DNA of 64,000 nucleotides from Clostridia bacterium. Lineage in GTDB: Bacteria; Bacillota; Clostridia; Oscillospirales; CAG-272. The notes under the pieces were generated by a model, which had not been told where the DNA came from, did no database searches, and saw only the letters and a program-made list of their open reading frames with translations. Both the position numbers and the translations under genes were made by a program. The DNA lies in assembly GCA_017631855.1 (NCBI GenBank), contig JAGBSP010000020.1:1-64000 (forward strand). Direction: 5' to 3'. Every line of letters starts with the position of its first letter. The first letter of the stretch is position 1. This document shows, piece after piece, positions 1 through 8,508 of this stretch.

Positions 1-130
1 CCCACGGGACCCATTTATGGGTAGTAAGTAACAATTGCATGGCTGGCAGGCCAATCTAACGCGCACTTGTGCGTAGCCAGTAGTATTAGGGCTATGCCCG
101 AAACTGAAATACCCCCCGTTATACGGGGGG
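1..130 (+). ncRNA. Candidate structured RNA or mobile-element end
   Basis: No convincing protein reads through this stretch. It packs several perfect short stems: CTGGC 43-47 with GCCAG 76-80, enclosing CGCAC 62-66 with GTGCG 69-73; GGGC 89-92 with GCCC 96-99; and an 8-bp GC stem at 112-130. The nested stems followed by a GC-rich palindrome resemble the right end of an IS200/IS605-type element, where a guide RNA overlaps the 3' end of tnpB, but no tnpB is visible because the window starts here. The function is unknown. The stems are seen directly; the element assignment is a guess. Confidence 0.25.
112..130. terminator. GC-rich palindromic hairpin 3' of aroQ
   Basis: CCCCCCGT (112-119) pairs perfectly with ACGGGGGG (123-130) around a 3-nt loop. 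It lies 10-28 bases beyond the aroQ stop codon, so it could terminate the aromatic operon on the minus strand. The following tract (TATTT) is weak, so it may instead belong to the structured element on its left. Confidence 0.45.
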
Positions 131-139
131 ATGTTTATT

Positions 140-559
140 TTATGCAAAATATTCAAGTGCTCGGCGATATCCCTCAAAGCCAAGACCGCAGATCGTTTTC
201 TTGGCAACCATCGAAACGTAAGAGAATTTTCGGAATTCTTCACGCTCGTTGATATCGGAAAGATGCACCTCGACCGTGGGAATTCCGACGGCTTTGAGTG
301 CATCGAGAATCGCAATGCTCGTGTGCGTATAGGCGGCGGGATTGATGATGATGCCGTCAAAGACACCGTACGCTGATTGAATGATATCCACAATCTCGCC
401 CTCGTGATTTGATTGAAAGAGCGTGACGGCGTGACCGAGCTCGGTTGCCGAGGTGCGGATATACTCCTCTAATGCGTGAAAATCCTGCTTTCCGTAAATG
501 TCAGGCTCGCGAATGCCGAGCATATTGAGATTCGGACCGTTGATGACTAAGAGCTTCAT
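140..559 (-). CDS. aroQ: 3-dehydroquinate dehydratase, type II
   Basis: AroQ dehydrates 3-dehydroquinate to 3-dehydroshikimate, step 3 of the shikimate pathway, in the cytosol as a dodecamer. The 139-residue length is typical of the type II enzyme. The N-terminus carries the family signature LLVINGPNLNMLG. The catalytic Tyr lies in DIYG near residue 22, the Asn and His in IINPAAYTHTS near 72-82, and a second conserved His in EVHLSDI near 98. It is unrelated to the Schiff-base type I enzyme AroD. It is the last gene of the aromatic operon, starting 4 nt after the aroE/aroK stop codon, so translational coupling is likely. Confidence 0.96.
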   Translation of the reverse strand: MKLLVINGPNLNMLGIREPDIYGKQDFHALEEYIRTSATELGHAVTLFQSNHEGEIVDIIQSAYGVFDGIIINPAAYTHTSIAILDALKAVGIPTVEVHLSDINEREEFRKFSYVSMVAKKTICGLGFEGYRRALEYFA

Positions 560-563
560 AAAC

Positions 564-1832
564 TTAAAATTCCTTTCCTTGGTAAAAATCGGAAATTGCC
601 GTAAGCATCGCGTCTGCCGTGTTCTCCGGAAGTTCGGTGCTGTCCACCGTCAGATCGGCAAATCTCTCGTAGGCGTCCTTGCGCGCAAGGTAGAGCGCTT
701 CGGGTGAGGTCTTTTGCGAGAGCGGACGACCGTCCGATACAAGCTTTGAGAGTTCTCGGCGCAGATAAACAATGACGCCGTTCTGATGCAGAGGACGGTA
801 GTTTTCCTCTCGTGTGACGACACCGCCACCGCAAGCAATCACCGCGCCACTCTCTTTGCCAAGCGACAGAAGCACCTCGTGCTCCATCGCGCGGAAACGA
901 TCCTCGCCGAGCGTCGTAATGGCGTCGGCAGGCGTCATTTGGTGCATCGCAAAAAATTCGTCGTCGGCATCAAAGAAGGGACGACAAAGTGTTTCTGCCA
1001 AAAGCTTTCCTATCGTGCTTTTTCCGCATCCGGGCATACCGATAAGAAAAATATTTTGCGTTTGGCTTGCAAGCCTTTGTGTGATCTCTTCGACGGCACC
1101 GTCCTCGGCACGCGCTCCCGTGAAAAGCTCAAATGACTTCACGGCTTGCGCCACAAGCATCGAAAGTCCGCCAATCGCGGGAATTCCACGCGCCTCGGCG
1201 TCCAAAATCAGTGCCGTCCGCGCGGGGTTGTAAATCACGTCAAGTACCCCACAGCAATGGGGAAAGACCGAAAGATCGACGGGAGACGTTCCGTTCTTCG
1301 GATACATTCCCACGGGGGTTGTGTTGACGATGATCTCAGTGTCCGCGTGACGGTCGAGATTTTGATAGTTGTTTTCAAGACTTCGACCGATCACTACCAC
1401 CTCGCGTGCACCGCGGTCGCGAAGCACAGCTTGTACGGTGCACGAAGCGCCGCCACTGCCAAGCACGAGAGCTTTTTTGCCGCGTACCTCGATCTTCGAA
1501 GCAGAAAGCATTGAGCTAAAGCCGAAATAGTCGGTGTTGTAGCCGTCGAGACTTCCGTCCGCGCGGCGCACCACCGTGTTCACCGCACCGATCGCCTCGG
1601 CTTCGGGCGAGATTCGGTCGAGAAAGGGAATGACCGCCTTTTTGTAGGGAATCGTGACGTTAAACGCGTCGTATCCGCCCTCTTTGAGAAAGGCTTCTAC
1701 CTCCTCGGGCGCGCGCTCGACGAGATCGTACGTATAATCACACAGAGAAGCGTGAATCCTTGGAGAAAAGCTATGCCCGAGATGTTCTCCGAGAAGACCG
1801 CAACGCAGGGAAGAAAATCCCGACCTCATCAT
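564..1832 (-). CDS. aroE-aroK: Shikimate dehydrogenase / shikimate kinase fusion
   Basis: One 422-residue protein carries two consecutive shikimate enzymes. Residues about 8-258 are AroE (NADPH-dependent reduction of 3-dehydroshikimate): HSFSPRIH substrate motif, catalytic Lys in NVTIPYKK (64/65), NTDYFGF with Asp101, and GSGGAS nucleotide loop at 125-130. Residues about 260-422 are AroK (ATP-dependent 3-phosphorylation): Walker A GMPGCGKST at 265-273, shikimate-binding DAD at 288-290, the Arg pair near 312-314, GGG at 335-337 and the lid Arg in GRPLS near 369. The fusion passes shikimate between consecutive steps. Its start overlaps the pheA stop codon (ATGA), and aroQ follows 4 nt after its own stop. 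The two parts are normally separate proteins. Confidence 0.95.
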   Translation of the reverse strand: MMRSGFSSLRCGLLGEHLGHSFSPRIHASLCDYTYDLVERAPEEVEAFLKEGGYDAFNVTIPYKKAVIPFLDRISPEAEAIGAVNTVVRRADGSLDGYNTDYFGFSSMLSASKIEVRGKKALVLGSGGASCTVQAVLRDRGAREVVVIGRSLENNYQNLDRHADTEIIVNTTPVGMYPKNGTSPVDLSVFPHCCGVLDVIYNPARTALILDAEARGIPAIGGLSMLVAQAVKSFELFTGARAEDGAVEEITQRLASQTQNIFLIGMPGCGKSTIGKLLAETLCRPFFDADDEFFAMHQMTPADAITTLGEDRFRAMEHEVLLSLGKESGAVIACGGGVVTREENYRPLHQNGVIVYLRRELSKLVSDGRPLSQKTSPEALYLARKDAYERFADLTVDSTELPENTADAMLTAISDFYQGKEF

Positions 1833-2974
1833 ATCACCTCGGAATAAGAGCCGAGATAGGAAAATTCGTCACATTCCTGCTCCAGCTCTGAGAGAAGCCG
1901 TGCGAGCTTGTCCGAATACACCGAGGCCTCGAGATCAAAATAGAACATAAATTCGAAATCACGGTCGGGAATCGGACGCGATTCCAGCTTCAGAAGATTG
2001 ATGCCGAGCGCGTTGAAGCGGGAGAGAATGCGATAGAGCGCACCGGGCTTATGCGGAGTAACGACCATCAGACTCGTACGGTCGGCACCGGGGTAAATCT
2101 CGGTATTGTTTGTGATACAGATGAAACGAGTGTGGTTGTTTCCGTTGTTTTGCACCGAAGAGGCGAGGATTGAAAGACCGTATTGCGTCGCACAGGAGCG
2201 AGAAGAAAGAGACGCAACGTCGCGGCGAGGAGATTCGGCAACCATCTGCGCCGCCTTCGCCGTGTTTTCCACGCGCGTAATTTTTACGTTCGGAGCGAGT
2301 GAGGAAAGGAACGCCGAGCACTGATTGATCGCCTGCTCGTGAGAATAAATTTCGCGGATCTCCGAGAGCTTCACACCCTCTTTTGTCAAGAGATTGTGAT
2401 CGATTTTGATGCGTACCGTGCGAACAATGCGGAAGTTTCGGTCGATCATCAGGTCATATACCTGCTTGACCGAGCCCGCCGTGCTGTTTTCGATCGGCAA
2501 TACGCCGTAGCGACACATTCCTGCTTCAATGGCGTCAAATACCTTTTCCCAGTTCGAGAAAAACAGAATGTTCGGCGCACGGAACAGCTTTTCGGTGGCA
2601 ATTTGCGAATAGGCACCCTCCACGCCCTGACAAGCGACGAGCGCGCGTTCGGGAAAGAGCTTGGGGGTATTTTCGAGCGCATCTGTGATCTCTTGATAGA
2701 GGGCGGAACGCTTTTCCAGCTTTTGATATTGATAAGAGCGGGAAAGATCGAGAATAGAGGCATACAGCGTGCGCGTATATGCTTCAAATTCCTCTCCCGA
2801 GAGCTCCGAGATTTTGTCCAGCAGAGCGCGCTCGCGCGACGGATCAAGCACGGGAAGATCGTGCTCACGTTTATATTCGGCAACCTCTGCCGAGAGATTC
2901 ATTCGACGAAGAAAAAGATCAACCAGTTCGCGGTCAACCGCGTCAATTTGTTCGCGTAATTCGTTCAGTTCCAT
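1829..2974 (-). CDS. pheA: Bifunctional chorismate mutase / prephenate dehydratase (P-protein)
   Basis: This enzyme converts chorismate to prephenate and then phenylpyruvate, the committed Phe branch. Three domains are visible in 381 residues: an all-helical AroQ-type chorismate mutase (about 1-90; LREQIDAVDRELVDLF, then the KREHDLPV helix), a prephenate dehydratase domain (about 110-290) with the catalytic NHTRF motif, and a C-terminal ACT domain (about 300-378) with the ESRP Phe-binding motif. The ACT domain implies feedback inhibition by Phe, layered on the predicted leader-peptide attenuation of the operon. It sits between the MFS gene and aroE/aroK and shares a 4-base stop-start overlap with the latter. 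Confidence 0.95.
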   Translation of the reverse strand: MELNELREQIDAVDRELVDLFLRRMNLSAEVAEYKREHDLPVLDPSRERALLDKISELSGEEFEAYTRTLYASILDLSRSYQYQKLEKRSALYQEITDALENTPKLFPERALVACQGVEGAYSQIATEKLFRAPNILFFSNWEKVFDAIEAGMCRYGVLPIENSTAGSVKQVYDLMIDRNFRIVRTVRIKIDHNLLTKEGVKLSEIREIYSHEQAINQCSAFLSSLAPNVKITRVENTAKAAQMVAESPRRDVASLSSRSCATQYGLSILASSVQNNGNNHTRFICITNNTEIYPGADRTSLMVVTPHKPGALYRILSRFNALGINLLKLESRPIPDRDFEFMFYFDLEASVYSDKLARLLSELEQECDEFSYLGSYSEVI

Positions 2975-2986
2975 AAATTTTGTCCT

Positions 2987-4177
2987 TTATTTTTGTCTTT
3001 TCGGCTTGCGAAAGCCAAGAAATAGCATCAAAAGAATGAGTGCGGGGAAAATGATCGAGACCAAAAAAGAAACTTTCAGATTGTTTCCAAACGCTTCGGC
3101 AATCCAACCTGCCGCCGTCGGTCCAACAAGACACCCAATGTCTCCCGCAAGGGCGAGATAAGCAAACATTTTCACACCGCCAAAGGAGATTCTCGACGCG
3201 GCAAGGCTGTACGTGCCGGGCCAAAGAATTCCCACCGCAAGTCCGCAGAGCGCACAGCCGATGAGGGCGACGATCGGAAGCGGAGAGAGCGCGGTCAGAA
3301 GAAAACAGAAGATGCAGAGCACCGAGGAGTAGGCGATCATCGAAAAAAGCTTGATTCGACCGCCCGAAAATGCGTAACCCACGCGAGCAAGTCCCATCAG
3401 AATGGCAAACAGGAAAGGACCGAGCAAGTCGCCAAGTGCCTTGGAGACGCCAAGTCCCGACTCAGCAAAGCTTGACGCCCACTGACCCATCGCTTGCTCT
3501 GCCGCGCCTGCGCAAAACATAATGATAAAAAAGATCCAAAAGATGCCCGAACGCAGAAGAGAAGTGTCTCCCTTGCCGTCGTCCTGCTTGAGGTGGGAAA
3601 GATCGTAGATCGGAACAAAGCAAAAGGCAATCGCACCCACGGCGGGAATCAGCGCCCAAAGGCAGGAGAGAATCCGCCAATGCTCAATGCCAACGAGGGC
3701 AAAAAAGAGAGTGGAAAGGAGCACCACGCCTGCAAGTCCCCAGCTGTAAAAGGAGTGCAAAAGGCTCATCGCCGAGCTTTTTTCTTCGGTGGGGCACGCC
3801 TCAACGATCGGACTGACGAGCACCTCAACGACTCCGCCGCCGATTGCGGCAAGAATCACCGAGAGCACGAGCCCGAGATAGGGCGACGGAAGCACTTCGG
3901 GAAGCCAGGCAAAGCCGGTCATACCGAGGACGGCGCAAAGATGCGCAATCACCACCGTGGCGCGGGGATTCACCTTGTCGGAAAATTTCACGCCGAGCAG
4001 ATCGCACGAAAGCTGTGTCAGAAAGCTGACGGCGATCAAAAGGCTGATCTTTCCGAGCGAGATATCATAGGTGTTCTCAAAGGTCAGAAAGAGAAGCGGT
4101 GCAAAATTGATGGTAATGGCTTGCGTCAGATAGCCGATGTACGCGGCTCTGACGGTGTGCCGAGCAGTTAATTTCAT
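2987..4177 (-). CDS. MFS transporter embedded in the aromatic operon
   Basis: A 396-residue integral membrane protein with about 12 predicted hydrophobic segments and the two-halves layout of the major facilitator superfamily. A short polar central loop (near PIYDLSHLKQDDGKG, about 195-210) separates the halves. It resembles the sugar/fucose-permease-like MFS branch by general feel, but I recognise no substrate motif. It lies co-directionally between aroC and pheA with gaps of only 12 nt on each side, so it is cotranscribed with amino acid biosynthesis genes. That position suggests transport of an aromatic amino acid or pathway intermediate; this is inference from context only. Confidence 0.85.
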   Translation of the reverse strand: MKLTARHTVRAAYIGYLTQAITINFAPLLFLTFENTYDISLGKISLLIAVSFLTQLSCDLLGVKFSDKVNPRATVVIAHLCAVLGMTGFAWLPEVLPSPYLGLVLSVILAAIGGGVVEVLVSPIVEACPTEEKSSAMSLLHSFYSWGLAGVVLLSTLFFALVGIEHWRILSCLWALIPAVGAIAFCFVPIYDLSHLKQDDGKGDTSLLRSGIFWIFFIIMFCAGAAEQAMGQWASSFAESGLGVSKALGDLLGPFLFAILMGLARVGYAFSGGRIKLFSMIAYSSVLCIFCFLLTALSPLPIVALIGCALCGLAVGILWPGTYSLAASRISFGGVKMFAYLALAGDIGCLVGPTAAGWIAEAFGNNLKVSFLVSIIFPALILLMLFLGFRKPKRQK

Positions 4178-4189
4178 AAAAACCTTCCG

Positions 4190-5296
4190 TTAAGAAGTAG
4201 TATTTTCATCCAAAAGAAGATCAAAGAGCGCAATTGCCGTGACCGCCTCGACCACGGGAATGGCACGGGGAACGATGCAGGGGTCGTGTCTGCCCTTGAT
4301 CGAAAGCTTGGTCGGTTGCATGGTCACCATGTCCACGCTGTCTTGCTCGAGGGCAATCGAGGGCGTGGGCTTGACGGCAACGCGGAACACAAGCGGCATT
4401 CCCGTGGTCATACCGCCAAGAATTCCGCCCGCGCGGTTGGTTTTGGTGACGATGCGGTCGCCGTCGAGCGTAAAAGCATCGTTGTTTTGCGAGCCGCGTA
4501 GCGTCGCACATGCAAAGCCGTTGCCGAATTCTACACCCTTGACGGCGGGAATTCCGAAGAGAATTTGCGAGAGGCGGTTTTCGACACCGAAAAACATATG
4601 TTCGCCAAGTCCTGCGGGCAGACCGACGGCGGCACATTCGATCACGCCGCCCACCGAGTCGCCCTCGGCGCGAACCGCTTCGATCAGTGTACGCATCTTC
4701 TCTCCCGTCTGTTCGTTCAGTACGGGAAATTCTGTGCGTTCGGAGAGCAAAGAAAGCTCTTTTTCGGAAACCGTCACAAGATCAAAGCGATCGTCCGAAA
4801 TCGAACCGATCGAAGCAATATGCGCGCCGATGCGAATGCCGCGCTCGGCAAGCGCTTGCAGACAAATGCCGCCGACGATACAAAGCGGAGCGGTCAGCCG
4901 TCCCGAAAAATGTCCGCCGCCGCGAAGATCGACCGCCTCGCCGTACTTCATTCTTGCCGCAAAATCGGCATGCGAGGGACGGGGAATAAAGGCAGTTTCG
5001 CTATAATCGGCAGAGCGCTGATTCGTATTTCGGATCACGGCACGGAGCTCTTTTCCGTTGAGAACACAGCGACCGTCTATCTCGTCGACGCCCGACAAAA
5101 AGATCGGCTCGTCGGCTTCCTTTCTCGGTGTGGAATAGGAATTCTGACCGGGCGCGCGACGCTTCATCAGGGCACGAAGCTCTGCGAGATCAAAGGAAAG
5201 TCCCGCGGGAAGACCGTCGGCAATCACGCCGATTTCGGGATCGTGCGAGCCGCCAAAGACGGTGATATTGATATTTTTACCGTAACTTGTTGACAT
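4190..5296 (-). CDS. aroC: Chorismate synthase
   Basis: AroC eliminates phosphate from EPSP to form chorismate, using reduced FMN as a catalytic cofactor. The 368 residues are family length. Signatures seen: GGSHDPEIGVIADGLPAG at the N-terminus, RRAPGQNSYSTPRKEAD, a central GGHFSGR segment, and the C-terminal GRHDPCIVPRAIPVVEA, which holds the conserved His/Asp. The in-frame ATG pair at 5299/5296 leaves a choice of start; 5296 gives better spacing (7 nt) from the AAAGG ribosome site. It lies downstream of aroA in the operon with a 20-nt gap. Confidence 0.96.
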   Translation of the reverse strand: MSTSYGKNINITVFGGSHDPEIGVIADGLPAGLSFDLAELRALMKRRAPGQNSYSTPRKEADEPIFLSGVDEIDGRCVLNGKELRAVIRNTNQRSADYSETAFIPRPSHADFAARMKYGEAVDLRGGGHFSGRLTAPLCIVGGICLQALAERGIRIGAHIASIGSISDDRFDLVTVSEKELSLLSERTEFPVLNEQTGEKMRTLIEAVRAEGDSVGGVIECAAVGLPAGLGEHMFFGVENRLSQILFGIPAVKGVEFGNGFACATLRGSQNNDAFTLDGDRIVTKTNRAGGILGGMTTGMPLVFRVAVKPTPSIALEQDSVDMVTMQPTKLSIKGRHDPCIVPRAIPVVEAVTAIALFDLLLDENTTS

Positions 5297-5318
5297 CATA
5301 CAGCCTTTCAGAGCTGAA

Positions 5319-6581
5319 TTACAGCTCGCAAATATTCATTCCAAGCGATTTCATATCGCGCCAAAAATCGGGATAGGATTTTGCAACCGACTCCGCACCG
5401 TCTAGCACCACCGAAGAAGCGCAGGCAAGCGACGCCACAGCGGCGCTCATCGCAATGCGGTGGTCGCAGAAGGAAGATACCGAGCCGCCGACAAGACGCG
5501 AAACACCCTCGATCGAGAGTCCGTCCTCGGTTTCCGTGATGGTCGCGCCAAGCGAAGTAAGAAGCGCGGTCGTCGTTTTCAGACGGTCGCTTTCCTTGAT
5601 GCGAAGACGCGATGCGTTTTTGATGATCGTCTTGCCCTCGGCAAGTGCGGCAACGACCGCTAGAACGGGAACAAGATCGGGAATTTGCGAAGCGTCGATC
5701 TCAATGCCGTGAAGCGGCGCGGGCGAGACGGTGCATTCGTCAGCGCATAGCGTGACCTTTGCACCGAAGCGCAGAAGAAGATCGACAATGGCGCGATCAC
5801 CCTGATGCGACGTGCCGAGAAGTCCCGTCACCGTGATCGGATGCTTGCCGATTGCTCCCATACAAAGGGGAAATGCGGCATTCGACCAATCTCCCTCAAC
5901 CGAAACTTCACGGGGAGAGCTAAGTCCGCTGTTCGGAGCGACCGAAAAGAGGGTGTCGGTTTGCTCGATCTTTGCACCGAACTGTCGCAGTGCATCGACC
6001 GTCAGAGAAAGATAGGAGACCGACTCGAGCCGTCCGTCAATGCGGATCGATCCGCCCTTGCCCGAAATGGCAAGTGCAAACAGAAGTCCGCTGATAAACT
6101 GAGAGGAAACCGAACCCGAAATGGTAAAATCGCGAGTATTGAGCGAGCCGCGACACATCAGCGGATTACTACCAATGTCGGAAAATACAATACCGCCGCG
6201 TTCCAGCTCCTCGCGGAGCGGGGAGAGCGGACGCTCGGGAAGTCTGCCCGCCATTACAAACGAAGCGTCGGCACCGAGCATACAAGTCAGTGGCACTAAA
6301 AAACGCAAGGTCGATCCGCTTTCACCACAGTCGAGGTGTGCGTTTTTTTGCAATTCAAGAATCGGAGTCACGCGATAAAAGGGAGCATCACGCACAATCT
6401 TCGCCCCAAGGGACGAAAGACAGCGAACGGTTGCCGAAATATCTTCGCTCAGCTCGTCACAGCGGATGAGGGTGGTGTTGTCGGCAAAGGCGGCACAGAT
6501 CAGAAGTCGGTGCGCCACCGATTTCGAGGCGATGGCACAAACGCTTCCGCCAACCGACGAGGGAGAGATCGAAAGCTTCAT
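5319..6581 (-). CDS. aroA: 3-phosphoshikimate 1-carboxyvinyltransferase (EPSP synthase)
   Basis: AroA joins shikimate-3-phosphate and phosphoenolpyruvate to give EPSP. The 420-residue length and two inverse alpha/beta domains fit the family. Conserved pieces seen: SKSVAHRLLICAAFA (S3P/PEP binding, with the Lys of the SKS motif near 22), CGESGSTLRFLVPL, the SSQFISGLLFAL segment, and the C-terminal LRIKESDRLK and DHRIAMSAAVA motifs that carry the active-site Glu/Arg/His. The first Gly-rich loop reads CGESGSTLRF instead of the class I form with NAGTA, so it belongs to the class II-like group often less sensitive to glyphosate; that is inferred from the motif. Its start overlaps the aroB stop by 4 bases. 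Confidence 0.95.
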   Translation of the reverse strand: MKLSISPSSVGGSVCAIASKSVAHRLLICAAFADNTTLIRCDELSEDISATVRCLSSLGAKIVRDAPFYRVTPILELQKNAHLDCGESGSTLRFLVPLTCMLGADASFVMAGRLPERPLSPLREELERGGIVFSDIGSNPLMCRGSLNTRDFTISGSVSSQFISGLLFALAISGKGGSIRIDGRLESVSYLSLTVDALRQFGAKIEQTDTLFSVAPNSGLSSPREVSVEGDWSNAAFPLCMGAIGKHPITVTGLLGTSHQGDRAIVDLLLRFGAKVTLCADECTVSPAPLHGIEIDASQIPDLVPVLAVVAALAEGKTIIKNASRLRIKESDRLKTTTALLTSLGATITETEDGLSIEGVSRLVGGSVSSFCDHRIAMSAAVASLACASSVVLDGAESVAKSYPDFWRDMKSLGMNICEL

Positions 6582-7636
6582 TTGGTAAGTCCTTTCTCGA
6601 AAAGGTCGGTCATCTCAGAGACCGAGACGGGATAGAGCCTGCTGTCTCCGATGCCAAAGGGAAGAACAAAGGTCACCGTGTCTCCCATTCTCTTTTTGTC
6701 CGCAAGCGCCGCGCAAATTAGCTCCTTTGCGGAATAAGGACATTCGGTGGGAAGAGAGAGACGCTCCAAAAGAGCAATCAGCGCCGAGAGATCGTCCGAA
6801 GGGCAAATGCCAAGACGAACCGCGGCACGCGTCGCCATCACGAGTCCCATCGCAACGGCACTGCCGTGCGAAATTTGCAGGTTTGAGCACGCCTCGATCG
6901 CGTGTCCAAAGGTGTGTCCGAGATTGAGCAGCTGACGTCTGCCGCGGTCAAACTCGTCTCCCTCAACGATTTCCGCCTTGTGTAATACGCATCGCGCGAT
7001 AATATCCTCGATCGATTCGCGAATGTCTCCCGAAAGATCGTCAAAGAGCGCGCGGTCGCCAATCATAGCATATTTCACCACTTCGGCACAGCCGTCGGAA
7101 AAGATTTCGCGGGGGAGTGTATCAAGTGTTTTTATGTCGAAAATTACAATAGATGGTTGATAGAATGCACCCACAAGATTTTTCCCTACGCGAAGATCTA
7201 CGGCGGTTTTTCCGCCAACTGAGGAATCAACCGCGGCAAGGAGAGTTGTGGGGATTTGTACAAAACGAATTCCGCGCAAAAAGGTTGCCGCACAGAAGCC
7301 GCAAAGGTCGCCCACCACACCGCCACCGAGGGCGACAAGCGCGTCCGAGCGAGTAAAACGACGCTCCGCCAGAAATTCCCACAACGAGACCAATACCTCG
7401 GTGTTCTTCGAGGTCTCTCCGTGCGGAAATACAAAGTGTTCTACCGAGAAGCCAACCGCTTCCAACGATTCTTTGGTTTGATTCAAATAAAGCGAAGCGA
7501 CGGTATCGTCCGAAACGATACACAGCCGTCTTGCACCGCCGAGCGCTTCCTTGCAATACGCGCCCGCGTCACCGAGAAGTCCTGCCCCAATGACGATATC
7601 GTAGGAGCGGGATGCGTGAACGGTTAGTTTTTTCAT
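6578..7636 (-). CDS. aroB: 3-dehydroquinate synthase
   Basis: AroB cyclises DAHP to 3-dehydroquinate with NAD+ and a divalent metal. The 352 residues include the family hallmarks: FPHGETSKN (nucleotide binding), LGGGVVGDLCGFCAATFLRG, QIPTTLLAAVDSSVGGKTAVD, the substrate-binding ENLVGAFYQPS-like run (here KNLVGAFYQPS), the metal ligand Glu in CAEVVKYAMIGD, and the metal-binding His pair in NLGHTFGHAIE. It sits between tyrA (41-nt gap) and aroA (4-base overlap). All key residues look intact. Confidence 0.96.
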   Translation of the reverse strand: MKKLTVHASRSYDIVIGAGLLGDAGAYCKEALGGARRLCIVSDDTVASLYLNQTKESLEAVGFSVEHFVFPHGETSKNTEVLVSLWEFLAERRFTRSDALVALGGGVVGDLCGFCAATFLRGIRFVQIPTTLLAAVDSSVGGKTAVDLRVGKNLVGAFYQPSIVIFDIKTLDTLPREIFSDGCAEVVKYAMIGDRALFDDLSGDIRESIEDIIARCVLHKAEIVEGDEFDRGRRQLLNLGHTFGHAIEACSNLQISHGSAVAMGLVMATRAAVRLGICPSDDLSALIALLERLSLPTECPYSAKELICAALADKKRMGDTVTFVLPFGIGDSRLYPVSVSEMTDLFEKGLTK

Positions 7637-7677
7637 AAAAACCCCTTCGTTTTTTTCGTTTTTCTTGGTTTTATGGA

Positions 7678-8508
7678 TTATCCGTCGATTTCTTTCTTGG
7701 CAATCCGCCCGTCGCGGAGCAGGGAACGAAGCGTTTCTGCATCGTCCGCCGCGATCGCGTCGCGGTATTCGGACAAGGAACGAATGATCGTGTCAAGTTC
7801 AAAAATCAAAGGCTCTTTGTTCTCTAAAAACAGCTCGCACCACATCTGCTCGTTGAGCCAAGCCACACGGGTCATATCCTTGTAGCTGCCTGCCGAAAAT
7901 CCCTTGTGCACCTTGGCAGAGGGACTTTTGACGTAGGCGTTGGACACCACGTGCGCAAGCTGTGAGGTAAAGGCGATCACGCGATCGTGGCTCTCTGCGT
8001 CGGTTACCGAGAATTTTCGGAAGCCCGCAGGCGCAAGAAGCGCGCGGATCGAGTCAAGAAAGGCAATGTCGTCGTAAATCGGCGGTACAAGCACCATCGG
8101 CGCGCCTTGAAACAGCGTCGCTTTTGCGTACTTGATGCCCGAATATTGCGTGCCCGCCATCGGGTGACCGCCCACAAAGGTAAATCCGTACTCCTTTGCG
8201 AGCGCAAATCCGCACTCGCAGATCTGCTTTTTGGTGCCGCAAAGATCGATTACCACCGTTTTTGGGTCAATGATGGGCGCAATACGCTTGAGATAGTCGA
8301 CCGCCGCCTGAGGATAGAGGGCAATCAGAATCAGATCGCAAGAGGGAATCGTACTTTCGTCGAGAATGCCGTCGCAAATCCCCGCAAGCGTGCAAAAACC
8401 AAGCGTCGGCTCGTGCGCGTCAGCACCGAGCACCGTATGTCCCGCCGCCTTGTACGCCTTCGCCATCGAACCGCCGATGAGTCCGAGACCGCAAATTCCA
8501 ACCGTCAT
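7678..8508 (-). CDS. tyrA: Prephenate dehydrogenase
   Basis: TyrA oxidatively decarboxylates prephenate to 4-hydroxyphenylpyruvate, the Tyr branch. The N-terminal Rossmann fold shows GLGLIGGSMAKAYK (residues 6-19). The catalytic His lies in GGHPMAGTQYSG (near 113-123), and a helical dimerisation domain follows. At 276 residues it is the short form without a C-terminal ACT domain, so control by Tyr would have to act elsewhere, for example on DAHP synthase or through the operon leader. The start overlaps the aroF stop by 4 bases. Specificity for prephenate rather than arogenate cannot be decided here. Confidence 0.93.
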   Translation of the reverse strand: MTVGICGLGLIGGSMAKAYKAAGHTVLGADAHEPTLGFCTLAGICDGILDESTIPSCDLILIALYPQAAVDYLKRIAPIIDPKTVVIDLCGTKKQICECGFALAKEYGFTFVGGHPMAGTQYSGIKYAKATLFQGAPMVLVPPIYDDIAFLDSIRALLAPAGFRKFSVTDAESHDRVIAFTSQLAHVVSNAYVKSPSAKVHKGFSAGSYKDMTRVAWLNEQMWCELFLENKEPLIFELDTIIRSLSEYRDAIAADDAETLRSLLRDGRIAKKEIDG

